Positions 1-8,838 of a DNA stretch of 20,017 nucleotides are shown here, piece after piece. Source of the stretch: Congregibacter sp. (GTDB taxonomy: Bacteria; Pseudomonadota; Gammaproteobacteria; Pseudomonadales; Halieaceae). Numbering within the stretch: the first letter of the stretch is position 1; every line of letters begins with the position of its first letter. Under the pieces are notes generated by a model. The model was not told the origin of the DNA, did not search any database, and worked only from the letters and a program-made list of their open reading frames with translations. The stretch is taken from NCBI GenBank assembly GCA_013911345.1, contig JACETJ010000007.1, positions 1-20,017 on the forward strand. The letters are read 5' to 3'. Made by a program: the position numbers and the translations under genes.

Positions 1-1254
1 GCTGGCGTCCATCAATGCTTCACGATCGTAAGCCGACACGTCCTGACCCGCCTCGGACCAGGCGTCGAAAACCTGCTGCCGGAAGCTGAGCGTCCAGTTA
101 AACGATGGGCTGTTGTTGTAGACCAGCTTGGCGTCCGGCACGACCTCACGGATACGATTCACCATCGAGGCAATCTGGCCGACGTGCGGCTTCTCGGTTT
201 CGATCCACAGGAGATCAGCACCGTTCTGCAAAGAGGTGATGCAGTCGAGTACCACCCGGTCCTCTCCCGAGCCCTTGCGGAACTGGAACAAACCGGACGC
301 CAGGCGCGCAGGCTTCAACAACTTGCCGTTGGCCTTGACCACGACATCGCCATTGGCAATGTCATCAGCGCTGTCGATGTAATCGCCATCGAGGAACCCG
401 TTGTACAGATCACCCAGATCGCCTGGCTCCTGCGTCACCGCAATCTGCTTGGTGAGGCCTGCGCCGAGCGAATCGGTGCGCGCCACGATAATGCCGTCTT
501 CCACGCCCAGCTCCAGGAAGGCGTAGCGAATCGCGCGAATCTTGGCGATAAAGTCGGCGTGGGGGACCGTCACCTTGCCGTCCTGGTGTCCGCATTGCTT
601 CTCGTCGGAGACCTGGTTTTCAATCTGGATAGCGCAGGCGCCCGCCTCGATCATGCGTCGAGCCAGCAGGTAGGTGGCCTCCTCGTTGCCGAATCCGGCA
701 TCGATGTCAGCGATAATCGGCACCACGTGGGTCTGGAACTCATCAATTTGCTTGGTAATGCTTTGCACCTCAACGTCGTTGCCACTCTCACGGGCTTTGT
801 CGAGGGCGCGGAACAAGCCACCGAGCTCACGGGCATCGGCCTGCCGCAGGAAGGTGTAGAGCTCTTCAATCAGCGCCGAGACTGACGTTTTCTCGTGCAT
901 CGATTGATCGGGGAGCGGACCGAACTCTGAGCGCAGCGCGGCGATCATCCAGCCTGACAGGTACAAGTAGCGCTTGTCGGTGGTACCGAAGTGCTTTTTG
1001 ATCGAGATCAGCTTCTGCTGCCCGATAAAGCCGTGCCAGCACCCCAGAGACTGGGTGTAGTGGCCCGGGTCGCTGTCGTAGTCCGCCATATCTTTACGCA
1101 TAATCGCTGCGGTGTACCGGGCAATATCGAGTCCGGTCTTAAAGCGGTTCTGCAAGCGCATGCGGGCAGCATACTCAGGGCTGATATCTGACCAGTTATT
1201 GGATTGCCCGCAACTGACCTCCATCTCATTGATGGCCTCGGCGTACGTCGACAT
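1..1254 (-). CDS. aceA: Isocitrate lyase, long form (partial; C-terminus beyond the window)
   Basis: Isocitrate lyase cleaves isocitrate to glyoxylate and succinate, the first step of the glyoxylate shunt, in the cytosol. The frame is open from the ATG at 1254 to base 1, giving 418 residues without a stop. The active-site signature reads EKQCGHQ, with the catalytic Cys at residue 221 and His at 223, followed by the VARTDSLGAGL stretch typical of the family. The protein has the extra central segment found in the roughly 530-residue Pseudomonas-type enzyme rather than the 434-residue E. coli type, so about 110 residues should lie outside. An AGGAGA ribosome site at 1261-1266, six bases before the ATG, fixes the start. 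It is divergent from purE. The family assignment is very secure. Confidence 0.97.
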   Translation of the reverse strand, partial: MSTYAEAINEMEVSCGQSNNWSDISPEYAARMRLQNRFKTGLDIARYTAAIMRKDMADYDSDPGHYTQSLGCWHGFIGQQKLISIKKHFGTTDKRYLYLSGWMIAALRSEFGPLPDQSMHEKTSVSALIEELYTFLRQADARELGGLFRALDKARESGNDVEVQSITKQIDEFQTHVVPIIADIDAGFGNEEATYLLARRMIEAGACAIQIENQVSDEKQCGHQDGKVTVPHADFIAKIRAIRYAFLELGVEDGIIVARTDSLGAGLTKQIAVTQEPGDLGDLYNGFLDGDYIDSADDIANGDVVVKANGKLLKPARLASGLFQFRKGSGEDRVVLDCITSLQNGADLLWIETEKPHVGQIASMVNRIREVVPDAKLVYNNSPSFNWTLSFRQQVFDAWSEAGQDVSAYDREALMDAS

Positions 1255-1260
1255 GGTGTC

Positions 1261-1335
1261 TCTCCTGTTTATTTGCACTGCTATAGCAGCATCCACAACA
1301 TGCCGGCAGTCTAGGTGCCGGCTTACTATTTTCAA
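1261..1335 (-). promoter_or_regulatory. Candidate aceA promoter and leader with two inverted repeats
   Basis: Read on the minus strand, TTGAAA (1330-1335) and TAGACT (1308-1313) are 16 bases apart and resemble sigma70 -35 and -10 boxes, 5/6 and 4/6 to consensus. Transcription would begin near 1301, giving a leader of about 47 bases. A perfect dyad, GCCGGCA and TGCCGGC with a seven-base centre (1302-1322), covers the proposed -10. A 12-bp palindrome, CTGCTATAGCAG (1278-1289), lies in the leader, and the ribosome site AGGAGA is at 1261-1266. The dyad over the -10 looks like a repressor operator, but no known regulator motif is recognised and the promoter is inferred by eye. Confidence 0.4.
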
Positions 1336-1376
1336 ACCAAATAGATCTCATATTTACCATTCATAACCTAAATAGC

Positions 1377-1406
1377 TTGTCTGGCCGTGAAAGGCTTCTC
1401 TTTAAA
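1377..1406 (+). promoter_or_regulatory. Possible purEK promoter (weak)
   Basis: TTGTCT (1377-1382) and TTTAAA (1401-1406) are 18 bases apart, each matching 4 of 6 consensus bases. They lie downstream of an A+T-rich stretch (about 1323-1378) and would give a leader of roughly 60 bases before the purE ATG. This is the best candidate I can see in the purE upstream region, but it is weak and other boxes are possible. Confidence 0.22.
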
Positions 1407-1475
1407 GTCGTCGCGTTTGCCCCTAGACTTCGGCCCTTGCCCGCGCCACTGCGCTACCGGTCAGGAGAAGACAGC

Positions 1476-1958
1476 ATGAGCGAACCGCTGGTCAGCATCA
1501 TTATGGGGTCCCAATCAGACTGGGAAACCATGCAAGCTGCCACCACCGTGCTCACCGAGTTAGGTGTCCCGTTCGAGACCCGCGTTGTGTCTGCGCACCG
1601 CACACCCGCGCGACTGGTGGATTTTGCTGAAGGCGCAGCATCGCGTGGCCTCAAGGTCATCATTGCAGGCGCCGGTGGCGCCGCGCATTTAGCCGGCATG
1701 GCGGCGTCTATGACCCATCTGCCCGTGATCGCCGTCCCCGTCTCCAGCAAACAACTCAAGGGCATGGACAGCTTGCTCTCGATGGTACAAATGCCCAAGG
1801 GCGTGGCCGTGGCCTGTCAAGCAATTGGCGAAGCCGGTGCTTTCAACGCAGGTTTGATGGCGGCACAGATTCTGGCTACCTCGGATGCCGCGCTGGCAGA
1901 AGCGATTCAGGACTGGAGAGCTCGGCAAACCGACACCGTCCCTCACGCCGTCGACTGA
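1476..1958 (+). CDS. purE: 5-(carboxyamino)imidazole ribonucleotide mutase (class I PurE)
   Basis: PurE moves the carboxyl group of N5-CAIR to C4 of the imidazole ring, making CAIR in de novo purine synthesis. The 160-residue protein has the family length and landmarks: GSQSD at 11-15 near the N-terminus, SAHRTP at 39-44 with the conserved His41, a glycine/alanine-rich AGAGGAAHL stretch, and [10 protein letters not shown] further on. The ATG at 1476 is preferred because AGGAG (1463-1467) lies eight bases upstream and homology begins there; the frame stays open further upstream to 1377, but that extension looks non-coding. The stop TGA (1956-1958) shares its last base with the purK ATG, so the two genes are translationally coupled. 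Confidence 0.96.
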   Translation: MSEPLVSIIMGSQSDWETMQAATTVLTELGVPFETRVVSAHRTPARLVDFAEGAASRGLKVIIAGAGGAAHLAGMAASMTHLPVIAVPVSSKQLKGMDSLLSMVQMPKGVAVACQAIGEAGAFNAGLMAAQILATSDAALAEAIQDWRARQTDTVPHAVD

Positions 1959-3073
1959 TGCGGATTGCCATCGCCGGATGCGGCCAATTGGCAAGAATGC
2001 TGGCCCTGGCGGGCTGGGAAATGGGCCACCACTTCTCCTTCATCGCCGATCCGGGCGAGGGCACGGATTGTGTTGCCGGTCTGGGACGCGTTGTAGCCCG
2101 AGATGACTACCCCGAACCGGCTGCGCTCTTCGAGGCGCTCGGGCGCCCTGACGTCGTCACGGTCGAGAAAGAACATGTGAGCGCAGACTTGCTGGAGGGA
2201 TTGGCCGAACACTGTCTGGTCGCGCCCTCCCCCGAAGCGATTCGCATTTGCCAACATCGGGGCCGAGAGAAAACCGCACTCCAGAACCTTGGAATCAACA
2301 CTGCTCCTTTCAAACTGGTAGACAACAGACCGTCATTGGTTGCTGCAGTAGAAGCGCTGGGCTATCCCGCTTTTGTCAAATCTTGTGAGCAGGGCTACGA
2401 CGGGCAAAATCAGTGGTTGCTTCGCGACCCCCAGGCGCTCGAAGCCTTGGCAACTCAGATGGATGCGCTGCCGGCACTGGTCGTTGAGGGCGCCGTTCAC
2501 TTTGACCGCGAGCTATCGATGATTGCGGCGCGCTCTGTGAACGGCGAGACCGTACTGTACCCGCTGGCCGAAAACCGTCACCGCGAGGGAATTCTGCTGA
2601 CCTCGGAAGTGCCAGCAGCCAACATCAGTGAAGAGACGCAGGCGCAGGCAAACCACATTGCGCGAACACTGCTCGAGCAGTGGTCGTATGTCGGCGTGCT
2701 GTCTATCGAGCTCTTTGATGAGGCTGGCGCGCTGCGCGTGAATGAACTGGCACCCCGAGTCCACAACAGTGGCCATTGGTCTCAGGACGCGGACGTGACC
2801 TCCCAGTTCAGCAACCACATTCGCGCCATTACGGGCACGCGGCCGGGCAACACCCGACCCATGCGTTATGCCGGCATGGTGAATCTGTTGGGAAGAGAGC
2901 CTGATGCCCTCCTGTTGCAGGCGGAAGATGTCAATCTGCACTGGTACACGAAATCAGTCCGCAGCCGGCGGAAAGTGGGGCACATCAACGTGCAGGCTCA
3001 GGATCGCGCTCGGCTGCAACAACGCCTCGCCGAGCTGGAAGCCGCCCTGTATCCCGAGGGTGAGCCGCTTTAA
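1958..3073 (+). CDS. purK: 5-(carboxyamino)imidazole ribonucleotide synthase, ATP-grasp (PurK)
   Basis: PurK uses ATP and bicarbonate to carboxylate AIR to N5-CAIR, the substrate of PurE. The 371-residue protein has the three-part ATP-grasp layout. The N-terminal nucleotide-fold region begins with GCGQLARM (7-14), where most homologues read GGGQLGRM. The central ATP-grasp region contains KSCEQGYDGQNQ. The metal/ATP site near the C-terminal third reads NELAPRVHNSGHW, close to the family NE-APR-HNSGH signature. The C-terminal part ends in the KxGHINV-type motif. It overlaps purE by one base and converges on der, whose stop is only seven bases beyond. Length and motifs agree with a working enzyme. 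Confidence 0.96.
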   Translation: MRIAIAGCGQLARMLALAGWEMGHHFSFIADPGEGTDCVAGLGRVVARDDYPEPAALFEALGRPDVVTVEKEHVSADLLEGLAEHCLVAPSPEAIRICQHRGREKTALQNLGINTAPFKLVDNRPSLVAAVEALGYPAFVKSCEQGYDGQNQWLLRDPQALEALATQMDALPALVVEGAVHFDRELSMIAARSVNGETVLYPLAENRHREGILLTSEVPAANISEETQAQANHIARTLLEQWSYVGVLSIELFDEAGALRVNELAPRVHNSGHWSQDADVTSQFSNHIRAITGTRPGNTRPMRYAGMVNLLGREPDALLLQAEDVNLHWYTKSVRSRRKVGHINVQAQDRARLQQRLAELEAALYPEGEPL

Positions 3074-3098
3074 AGCGCCCTCACCCGTCGCGTTTTTT
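3058..3098 (+). terminator. Hairpin plus T-run between convergent purK and der
   Basis: GGGTGAG (3058-3064) pairs perfectly with CTCACCC (3080-3086). Inside it is a 12-bp palindrome, CGCTTTAAAGCG (3066-3077), so the structure has two stacked stems. A run of six T follows at 3093-3098, but after a six-base gap, so it is not a textbook intrinsic terminator. The purK TAA (3071-3073) lies in the loop and the der TGA (complement of 3081-3083) in the 3' arm. No matching T-run is seen on the minus strand, so termination of purK transcripts is the more likely role. Confidence 0.5.
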
Positions 3099-4508
3099 AT
3101 GGCGCGCTTTCTTCTCTGACTTCTTAATGTGGCTCACCATGCGTCTGCGGCGCTGCACCTGGCGCTGGGTGAGCTTGTTGCGTTTTCCCGCGTACGGATT
3201 ATCGCCAGATCGCAGCTCGATCCGAATGGGAGTGCCATGAAGCGCGAGCTCCCGGCGAAAGATCTTTTCCAGATAGCGCTTGTAACTCGCAGGCAGCGCG
3301 TCGGTCTGGGTGCCATGAATCACCACAACGGGCGGGTTTTGCCCACCGGCATGCGCGTAGCGGAGTTTGACCCGTCGTCCATTGACCATGGGTGGCGGAT
3401 GACTGGCGACCGCATCCTCAAGGATCCGGGTGAGGCGGGGCGTGCTCAAAGACCGGGTTGCCGCATCGTGAGCAGCGTGAATCGAGCCATACAACTTGCC
3501 AACCCCCGATCCGTGCAGGGCTGAGATAAAGTGAATATCGGCGTAATCAATGAACTGCAACCGACGGCGGAGCTCCGAACGAATCCAGTCCCGCTCGTCT
3601 GATTCAATGCCGTCCCACTTGTTCAGGGCGATGACCAGCGCCCTGCCTGCGTCGATACATTGACCTAAAAGGTGAAGGTCCTGCTCCACAAGCCCCTCAT
3701 GGGCATCCATCGTGAGGATCACCACCTGCGCATCGGCAATCGCCTTCAGCGTTTTGACGATAGAAAACTTTTCCACCGCCTCGCGGACGTTTTTGCGTTT
3801 CCGCACTCCGGCTGTATCAATGAGCGTGTAATGCCGGCCTCGGCGCTCGTAATCGATGTAGACGCTGTCACGAGTGGTACCGGGCTGATCAAAGACCACC
3901 ACTCGGTCCTCACCCAACAGCCGATTGACGAGCGTGGACTTGCCCACATTGGGGCGGCCCACAATCGCCACGCGAATCCCGCCCGAGTCTTCTACTGGGG
4001 CATCCTCAAGAACGTCTTCCGACCACGGTGCCAGAACGGTGGCAATGAGCTTCCGCACGCCTCGATTGTGGGAGGCCGCGATGGTGTGCAGGTGATCAAC
4101 CCCCAACTGATAAAAATCACTGGCGGCGATATCTTCGCCCACACCGTCGATTTTATTGACCACAAGATGAAATGGCTTACCCTCAGTTCTCAGGTGCGCC
4201 ACCAGTGCCTCATCACCCGGATGCAGGCCAGCACGGCCATCTACCAACAGCATAACCACATCTGCCTCGGAGATGGCCGCCATGGACTGGCTCGCCATCG
4301 CCGCATCGATGCCCTCTTCCTCTCCCGAGATTCCACCGGTGTCGATGACGATAAAGGCGGTATCATCCAGCCGCCCTTGGCCGTACTGTCGATCACGAGT
4401 CAGACCGGACAGGTCAGCCACCAGCGCATCCCGACTGCGAGTCAGCTGGTTGAAGAGTGTGGATTTGCCGACGTTGGGACGGCCCACCAAGGCGAGCACA
4501 GGAAGCAT
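3081..4508 (-). CDS. der: Ribosome-assembly GTPase Der (EngA)
   Basis: Der is an essential GTPase with two G domains in tandem and a C-terminal KH-like domain; it acts in late 50S ribosomal subunit assembly. In the 475-residue protein, G domain 1 shows GRPNVGKS (9-16), DTGG (56-59) and NKID (118-121). G domain 2 shows GRPNVGKS (184-191), DTAG (231-234) and NKWD (296-299). The tail after about 355 is the KH-like region and ends very basic ([10 protein letters not shown]). The ATG at 4508 starts the family-typical [11 protein letters not shown]; the frame is open 20 codons further upstream, but that stretch overlaps bamB. No strong ribosome site is visible; the start lies four bases after the bamB stop, so coupling is likely. 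Confidence 0.97.
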   Translation of the reverse strand: MLPVLALVGRPNVGKSTLFNQLTRSRDALVADLSGLTRDRQYGQGRLDDTAFIVIDTGGISGEEEGIDAAMASQSMAAISEADVVMLLVDGRAGLHPGDEALVAHLRTEGKPFHLVVNKIDGVGEDIAASDFYQLGVDHLHTIAASHNRGVRKLIATVLAPWSEDVLEDAPVEDSGGIRVAIVGRPNVGKSTLVNRLLGEDRVVVFDQPGTTRDSVYIDYERRGRHYTLIDTAGVRKRKNVREAVEKFSIVKTLKAIADAQVVILTMDAHEGLVEQDLHLLGQCIDAGRALVIALNKWDGIESDERDWIRSELRRRLQFIDYADIHFISALHGSGVGKLYGSIHAAHDAATRSLSTPRLTRILEDAVASHPPPMVNGRRVKLRYAHAGGQNPPVVVIHGTQTDALPASYKRYLEKIFRRELALHGTPIRIELRSGDNPYAGKRNKLTQRQVQRRRRMVSHIKKSEKKARHKKRDG

Positions 4509-4512
4509 CGTA

Positions 4513-5685
4513 TTAGTTTCGCGCTTCGACGTCGTAGGCTTTAAGGGTGCCGTCGTTGGTATACACAAACAGCCGATTGCCCCGCGCGATCATGTCAGCT
4601 CTGGCGCCGCTGGAGTCCACCTTGGTGCGCCCCACAATCTCGCCATCCACCTGCGACAGCAGATGCAGGTATCCCTCAAAATCGACGGTTGCCACGTAGC
4701 TGTTCACCGGCGTCGGTCGAGACAGTTCGCGGAAACCCAGATCAATGTTCTGCCATCGGACGCCTTGCCCATTGCGCAGGAACGCACTGACGGTGCCGTC
4801 GTCGTCCGAGACATACACATTGCCAAAGCCAACGCTCACTCCCGATACCGACGACACATTTCGCTGCCAGACTCGCCGACCTGAGCGTGTATCAATCGCC
4901 GCCAATCGGCCTTGATAGCTGGCGGCATACAAGTCACTGCCCTGCAGCGCCATGGATCCGTCAATATCAACGATCCGTTCGATTTCCGACCGACCTTGCG
5001 GAATCGCGACCCGGGCTTCCCAAGCAACGTTACCGGAGCGCAAATTTACGGCGACCACCTTACCGTCAGCGAAGCCTGCGATGGCATTGTCGCCCAGGAT
5101 CATGGGTGTACCCGTGCCTCTCAGCGTCAGCACCGGCACGTCACTGGTATAAGTCCAGCGAGTCTCACCAGTTTCATAATCGAAACCCATTAACTTACCG
5201 TCATAAGTCTGGGCCACGACATAGCGGCCATCACCCTGAGGGGCGGACAACACTTCACCCGAGACAATTGCGCGCCAGATCTCTTCGCCGCTATCCGCGG
5301 ACAAGCGCATCACCAGCCCCTCTGAGGCACCCACAAAAATAGAGTCCCGGTGGTGGCCCACTCCGCCTGATATGGCCAGATCAAGATCATTTTTCCAGCG
5401 CACCCGGCCTGCCTCCGCATCGACTGAGGCTAGCTTGCCTTCCGCAGATGCGACATAAATATTGTCGCCGACGAGAATGGGATTGATCTTGTAGAGGCCG
5501 TCACCTTGACCGTCCCCCACGCCGCGGGACCACCGGCTTTTGAGTTTTACCTGCTCGTTGATCTTTTGCAGTTCAACGGGCTCACGCGGATCAAACTCAT
5601 CATCACTGAACCATCCTGTAATCGTGCTACAGCCGGCGCTGAGCGCAAAGCTCATTACCAGCACGGTGCGCGTCAGCCGTCTCAT
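4513..5685 (-). CDS. bamB: Outer membrane assembly lipoprotein BamB
   Basis: BamB is a lipoprotein of the BAM complex, which folds beta-barrel proteins into the outer membrane; it binds BamA from the periplasmic face. The 390-residue length matches the family (about 390). The N-terminus is a lipoprotein signal: basic MRRLTR, a hydrophobic core, then LSAGC with the lipidated Cys at 19. The residue at -3 is Ser rather than the more usual Leu, which is tolerated. The rest is made of repeated beta-strand blades with Trp/Gly patterns such as [22 protein letters not shown] and GNVAWEA, typical of an eight-bladed PQQ-like propeller. The ATG shares its A with the TGA of yfgM. der follows after four bases. 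Confidence 0.95.
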   Translation of the reverse strand: MRRLTRTVLVMSFALSAGCSTITGWFSDDEFDPREPVELQKINEQVKLKSRWSRGVGDGQGDGLYKINPILVGDNIYVASAEGKLASVDAEAGRVRWKNDLDLAISGGVGHHRDSIFVGASEGLVMRLSADSGEEIWRAIVSGEVLSAPQGDGRYVVAQTYDGKLMGFDYETGETRWTYTSDVPVLTLRGTGTPMILGDNAIAGFADGKVVAVNLRSGNVAWEARVAIPQGRSEIERIVDIDGSMALQGSDLYAASYQGRLAAIDTRSGRRVWQRNVSSVSGVSVGFGNVYVSDDDGTVSAFLRNGQGVRWQNIDLGFRELSRPTPVNSYVATVDFEGYLHLLSQVDGEIVGRTKVDSSGARADMIARGNRLFVYTNDGTLKAYDVEARN

Positions 5686-6362
5686 CAGCTTGCATCCCCA
5701 GCAGCGTCACTCTCGGATGAGGCAGGCAGGCGCGTCTCCAGAGTCCGCACCTTGTTATCGAGCACCACGCTGTACTGGCCGAGCTCCGTGGCCAGATCGC
5801 GTCCCTGGCGATATGCCGCCAATGCCTCATCAGCGCGGCCCGCAGCCAAGTGAATGTCCCCCTCAGCCTGCGCATAAGCGACAGGGTAGGCCTCACTCCC
5901 CTGAGAAAGTATGGCCAGCGCCTCTGCCTCTTTTCCCTGTGCAGCAATAACCCGTGCCAGCCGTAACTGGATCAGCTGACCGATATCGGAGCGGGTGTCA
6001 CCGGCGGCCAGTGCCCACCGGAGTGCGGACTCGGCGGCGTCCAGATCGTTCGCCTCGACGGCAACCCTCGCCTCGAGCATGGCACCAAAACGCGCGTAGT
6101 TGGATCCACTATGTTCCTCTTTTAACTGGGCAGACAGCGCCGTCAGCGTTTCGCTATCCCCGCCTTCCAGCTGGATTGCGAGCATTGTTGAGTAGAGGTC
6201 CGACGCGGCCTCCGTCTTTGAAACACTTTGGCCCTGATACCAATTCCAACCCACCGTGCCCGACACGGCCACCACCACCGCAGCAATAATTCCTTTGCCG
6301 TTCTCGTCCCACCACCGTTTCAGGGCTTCGAGATCCGCCTCGTCCTCCATATGATCTGCCAC
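5685..6362 (-). CDS. yfgM: YfgM-like ancillary SecYEG translocon subunit (TPR-like, single TM)
   Basis: YfgM-type proteins are inner membrane proteins with one N-terminal transmembrane helix and a periplasmic TPR-like domain; in E. coli the protein associates with SecYEG and PpiD and helps periplasmic chaperoning. The 225-residue protein starts acidic (MADHMEDEAD), has LEALKRWWDENGK before a hydrophobic helix at about 24-42, then a long Ala/Leu-rich helical region fitting TPR repeats. A GTG start at 6362 is chosen because GAGGAG (6369-6374) lies six bases upstream; an in-frame ATG at 6350 would be too far from it. It lies between hisS (15-base gap) and bamB (one-base overlap), the standard yfgM position. 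The family call is firm; the exact role here is inferred. Confidence 0.9.
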   Translation of the reverse strand: MADHMEDEADLEALKRWWDENGKGIIAAVVVAVSGTVGWNWYQGQSVSKTEAASDLYSTMLAIQLEGGDSETLTALSAQLKEEHSGSNYARFGAMLEARVAVEANDLDAAESALRWALAAGDTRSDIGQLIQLRLARVIAAQGKEAEALAILSQGSEAYPVAYAQAEGDIHLAAGRADEALAAYRQGRDLATELGQYSVVLDNKVRTLETRLPASSESDAAGDAS

Positions 6363-6377
6363 TCGCGACTCCTCTTA

Positions 6378-7658
6378 TCAGGCGCTTTGTGCTGCTGTTA
6401 GATAGCTGGCCAGAAACGTCTCCAGCTCGGCATCCGTTATGGTCTGTTGCTCGGCCTCTGCCCGCAAGGGCTTCAGCGTGACTCGGTTATTCGCCACCTC
6501 GTCATCACCGTAAACCAAGGCCCACGCCGCGCCGCTTTTGTCCGCGCGCTTGAATTGGCTCTTAAAGCTCCCTCCACCAAGGTGCTGAACAATATCAAGG
6601 TCCGGGAACTGCCGGCGCAGGGCATCCAGTCTCGGCAGGCTGTGTCGGTATGCTTCGTCGCCTGCCGTCACAACGTACAGGTCTGCCGGGGCCGAGACTG
6701 TAATCTCCAGAGCCTGCATGAGCAAGATCAGTCGCTCGAGGCCCACTGCAAAACCGGCTGCAGGCGTATCTTTGCCGCCGAACGTCGATACCAGTGTGTC
6801 GTAACGGCCACCCCCGCATACGGTGCTCTGTGCTCCCAGATGCTCGGTGGTCCACTCAAATACCGTTTTATTGTAATAATCGAGACCTCGCACCAAGCGG
6901 GGATTGACTTCATATGCTATGCCCAGCGCATCGAGCTGGCTGAGTAGTTCGGTAAATTCAGCCAGGGTTTCGGCATCGAGGTAGTCCGACAACACGGGTG
7001 CCGAATCGAGGACCGCTTGGGTGTCTGGATTCTTGCTGTCGAGGATGCGGAGCGGGTTAGTCTCCAATCGGCGCTGGCTATCTTCGTCAAGATGTTCACG
7101 CCGATCACCCAGATAGGCAACCAGCGCCTCCCGATAGCGCGCCCGATCAGACGCAGAACCAATACTGTTGATCTCAAGCTTAAGCGCGTCGTCCACACCG
7201 AGTCGCCGCCAAAGCTGCCGGCTCAACGCGATCAGTTCCGCATCCTGATCCGGCGTTGCGACGCCGAAGGCCTCTACCCCCAACTGATGAAACTGTCTTT
7301 GGCGACCTTTCTGGGGCCTTTCGTAGCGGAACATTGGCCCCATGTACCAAAGTCGCTGCGGGGTCACGGCAAGGTTGTGCTGCACCACCGCCCTCACGCA
7401 TCCCGCTGTCCCTTCAGGGCGCAACGTCATGCCGTCGTCGTTGCGATCGGCAAAGCTGTACATCTCTTTTTCGACAATGTCGGTCACCTCGCCAATAGAG
7501 CGCGCAAACAGCTCCGTCGGCTCAATAATCGGCAAGCGGATCTCGGCGTAGCCATAGCTGGACAAAACCTCGAGCGCGGCGGTCTCCATCGACTGCCACA
7601 GCGGGGTGTCCTCGGGCAGGATATCGACCATCCCGCGTATCGCTCGAAAAGTTGTCAT
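6378..7658 (-). CDS. hisS: Histidine--tRNA ligase
   Basis: HisRS charges tRNA-His with histidine in the cytosol. The 426-residue protein is the usual bacterial length. Class II motif 2 appears as FRYERPQKGRQRQFHQ (110-125). The histidine-specific motifs are RGLDYY (257-262) and GGGRYD (282-287), and motif 3 lies in GFAVGLERL (302-310). The C-terminal part (about 325 onward) is the anticodon-binding domain. The N-terminus reads AIRGMVDILPED, where most homologues have Asn in place of Val11 (GMND). The ATG at 7658 begins ten bases after the ispG stop. It belongs to the ispG-hisS-yfgM-bamB-der run known in many gammaproteobacteria. Confidence 0.97.
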   Translation of the reverse strand: MTTFRAIRGMVDILPEDTPLWQSMETAALEVLSSYGYAEIRLPIIEPTELFARSIGEVTDIVEKEMYSFADRNDDGMTLRPEGTAGCVRAVVQHNLAVTPQRLWYMGPMFRYERPQKGRQRQFHQLGVEAFGVATPDQDAELIALSRQLWRRLGVDDALKLEINSIGSASDRARYREALVAYLGDRREHLDEDSQRRLETNPLRILDSKNPDTQAVLDSAPVLSDYLDAETLAEFTELLSQLDALGIAYEVNPRLVRGLDYYNKTVFEWTTEHLGAQSTVCGGGRYDTLVSTFGGKDTPAAGFAVGLERLILLMQALEITVSAPADLYVVTAGDEAYRHSLPRLDALRRQFPDLDIVQHLGGGSFKSQFKRADKSGAAWALVYGDDEVANNRVTLKPLRAEAEQQTITDAELETFLASYLTAAQSA

Positions 7659-7668
7659 GATGTGGACT

Positions 7669-8796
7669 TCAGTGTGTACTGGAGATGATGTTGGCTTCCC
7701 GCTCCGAGCGCGCTACTTCAAGGGCCTGTGCGCGATCGCGAATCACCGATTCAAGATGGTCCACAAAGTCCTGGTTGCTGACTTTGTGATCGGGCTCTCC
7801 TGAGATGTAAATCAAGTTGTTGGGTGTGGCGCCTGTCAGGCCAACATCCGCCTCTCGCGCTTCGCCTGGTCCGTTGACGATGCAACCAATCACCGCCACA
7901 TCCATGGGCGTGCGGATATCTTCGAGACGGTTCTCCAATTCGTTCATGGTACTGATGACATCGAAATTCTGCCGCGAGCAACTTGGACAGGCGATAAAAT
8001 TAATGCCATTGGCCCGCAATTTCAGGCTCTTGAGGATTTCGTAGCCCACCTTGACCTCTTCCACCGGATCCGCGGCCAGTGAAATCCGGATGGTGTCGCC
8101 GATGCCCTCCATCAACAACATGCCGATCCCCACCGCGGACTTCACAGTACCTCCGCGGGTGCCACCCGCCTCGGTAATACCTAAATGGAGTGGCTGCTCA
8201 ATTTGCTCGGCCAGCTTGCGATAAGCCTCTACCGCCATGAACACCTCTGAGGCCTTTACGCTGACCTTGAAGTCCTGAAAGTCGTGACGATCGAGTATCT
8301 CCACATTTCTCAGCGCAGATTCCACCAAAGCGTCGGCGTTGGGCTCGGGATATTTACGGAGTAATTCTTTACCCAAAGATCCCGCATTCACGCCGATGCG
8401 AATTGGGATACCGCGATCCTGGCACGCCGCAATCACCTCTTTGACTTTAGCCTCTCGACCAATATTGCCGGGATTGATCCGCAAACAGTCGACACCGTAC
8501 TCGGCGACCTTGAGCGCGATTTTGTGATCGAAGTGAATGTCCGCCACCAAGGGGACCCCGGCTCTGAGGCGAATCTCTTTAAAGGCCTCAGCGGCCTCCA
8601 TGCTGGGCACGGAGACCCTCACCAAATCGGCACCCGCGGCAGCAATGGCATGAATCTGCGCGACCGTTGCGTCAACATCGCAGGTCTCGGTGTTGGTCAT
8701 GCTTTGCACGGCGATGGGAGCATCGCCGCCAATCGGCACGTCACCTACCTGAATCTGTCTACTTACGCGGCGCTTTATTGGCGAAGGCTGGTTCAT
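7669..8796 (-). CDS. ispG: 4-hydroxy-3-methylbut-2-en-1-yl diphosphate synthase (IspG/GcpE)
   Basis: IspG makes HMBPP from MEcPP in the MEP isoprenoid pathway and carries a [4Fe-4S] cluster. In the 375-residue protein the cluster ligands are Cys270 and Cys273 (ACPSC), Cys305 (GCIVNGPGE) and Glu312, the same numbering as E. coli IspG. The N-terminal part is the TIM barrel with VQSMTNT, and the C-terminal part is the cluster domain. The ATG at 8796 is chosen: AGAGGA (8805-8810) is eight bases upstream of it but only two bases from the alternative GTG at 8802. Electrons and the cluster could come from the ISC system encoded upstream, which is an inference. It lies directly after pilF; rodZ, normally between them, is absent. 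Confidence 0.97.
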   Translation of the reverse strand: MNQPSPIKRRVSRQIQVGDVPIGGDAPIAVQSMTNTETCDVDATVAQIHAIAAAGADLVRVSVPSMEAAEAFKEIRLRAGVPLVADIHFDHKIALKVAEYGVDCLRINPGNIGREAKVKEVIAACQDRGIPIRIGVNAGSLGKELLRKYPEPNADALVESALRNVEILDRHDFQDFKVSVKASEVFMAVEAYRKLAEQIEQPLHLGITEAGGTRGGTVKSAVGIGMLLMEGIGDTIRISLAADPVEEVKVGYEILKSLKLRANGINFIACPSCSRQNFDVISTMNELENRLEDIRTPMDVAVIGCIVNGPGEAREADVGLTGATPNNLIYISGEPDHKVSNQDFVDHLESVIRDRAQALEVARSEREANIISSTH

Positions 8797-8813
8797 TGCC
8801 ACTGTCCTCTCGC

Positions 8814-8833
8814 ATTCGGCTTCAAGACCGAAT
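8814..8833 (-). promoter_or_regulatory. Perfect 6-bp hairpin just before the ispG ribosome site
   Basis: ATTCGG and CCGAAT form a perfect inverted repeat with an eight-base loop. It lies in the 42-base gap between the pilF stop and the ispG start, ending four bases before the AGAGGA ribosome site. No T-run follows, so it is not an intrinsic terminator. It could protect the mRNA end or affect ispG translation; this is inference only. Confidence 0.35.
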
Positions 8834-8838
8834 ACTCG

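Noticed and set aside
184..885. A 233-codon open frame on the plus strand opposite aceA
   Set aside because: It mirrors the strongly conserved isocitrate lyase frame and its translation shows no known family.
1407..1422. A possible PurR-like box (CGCGTTTGC) upstream of purE
   Set aside because: Only one half resembles the enterobacterial PUR box, there is no dyad, and PurR is mostly limited to enterics and vibrios.
1377..1475. An upstream extension of purE by 33 codons
   Set aside because: The good ribosome site AGGAG and the family N-terminus both point to the ATG at 1476.
3672..4544. A 290-codon open frame on the plus strand opposite der
   Set aside because: It is antisense to an unmistakable Der, has no recognisable domains and no ribosome site; it is a codon-bias shadow.
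7017..7688. A 223-codon open frame on the plus strand opposite hisS
   Set aside because: It is antisense to HisRS catalytic motifs, with a low-complexity basic translation and no supporting signal.
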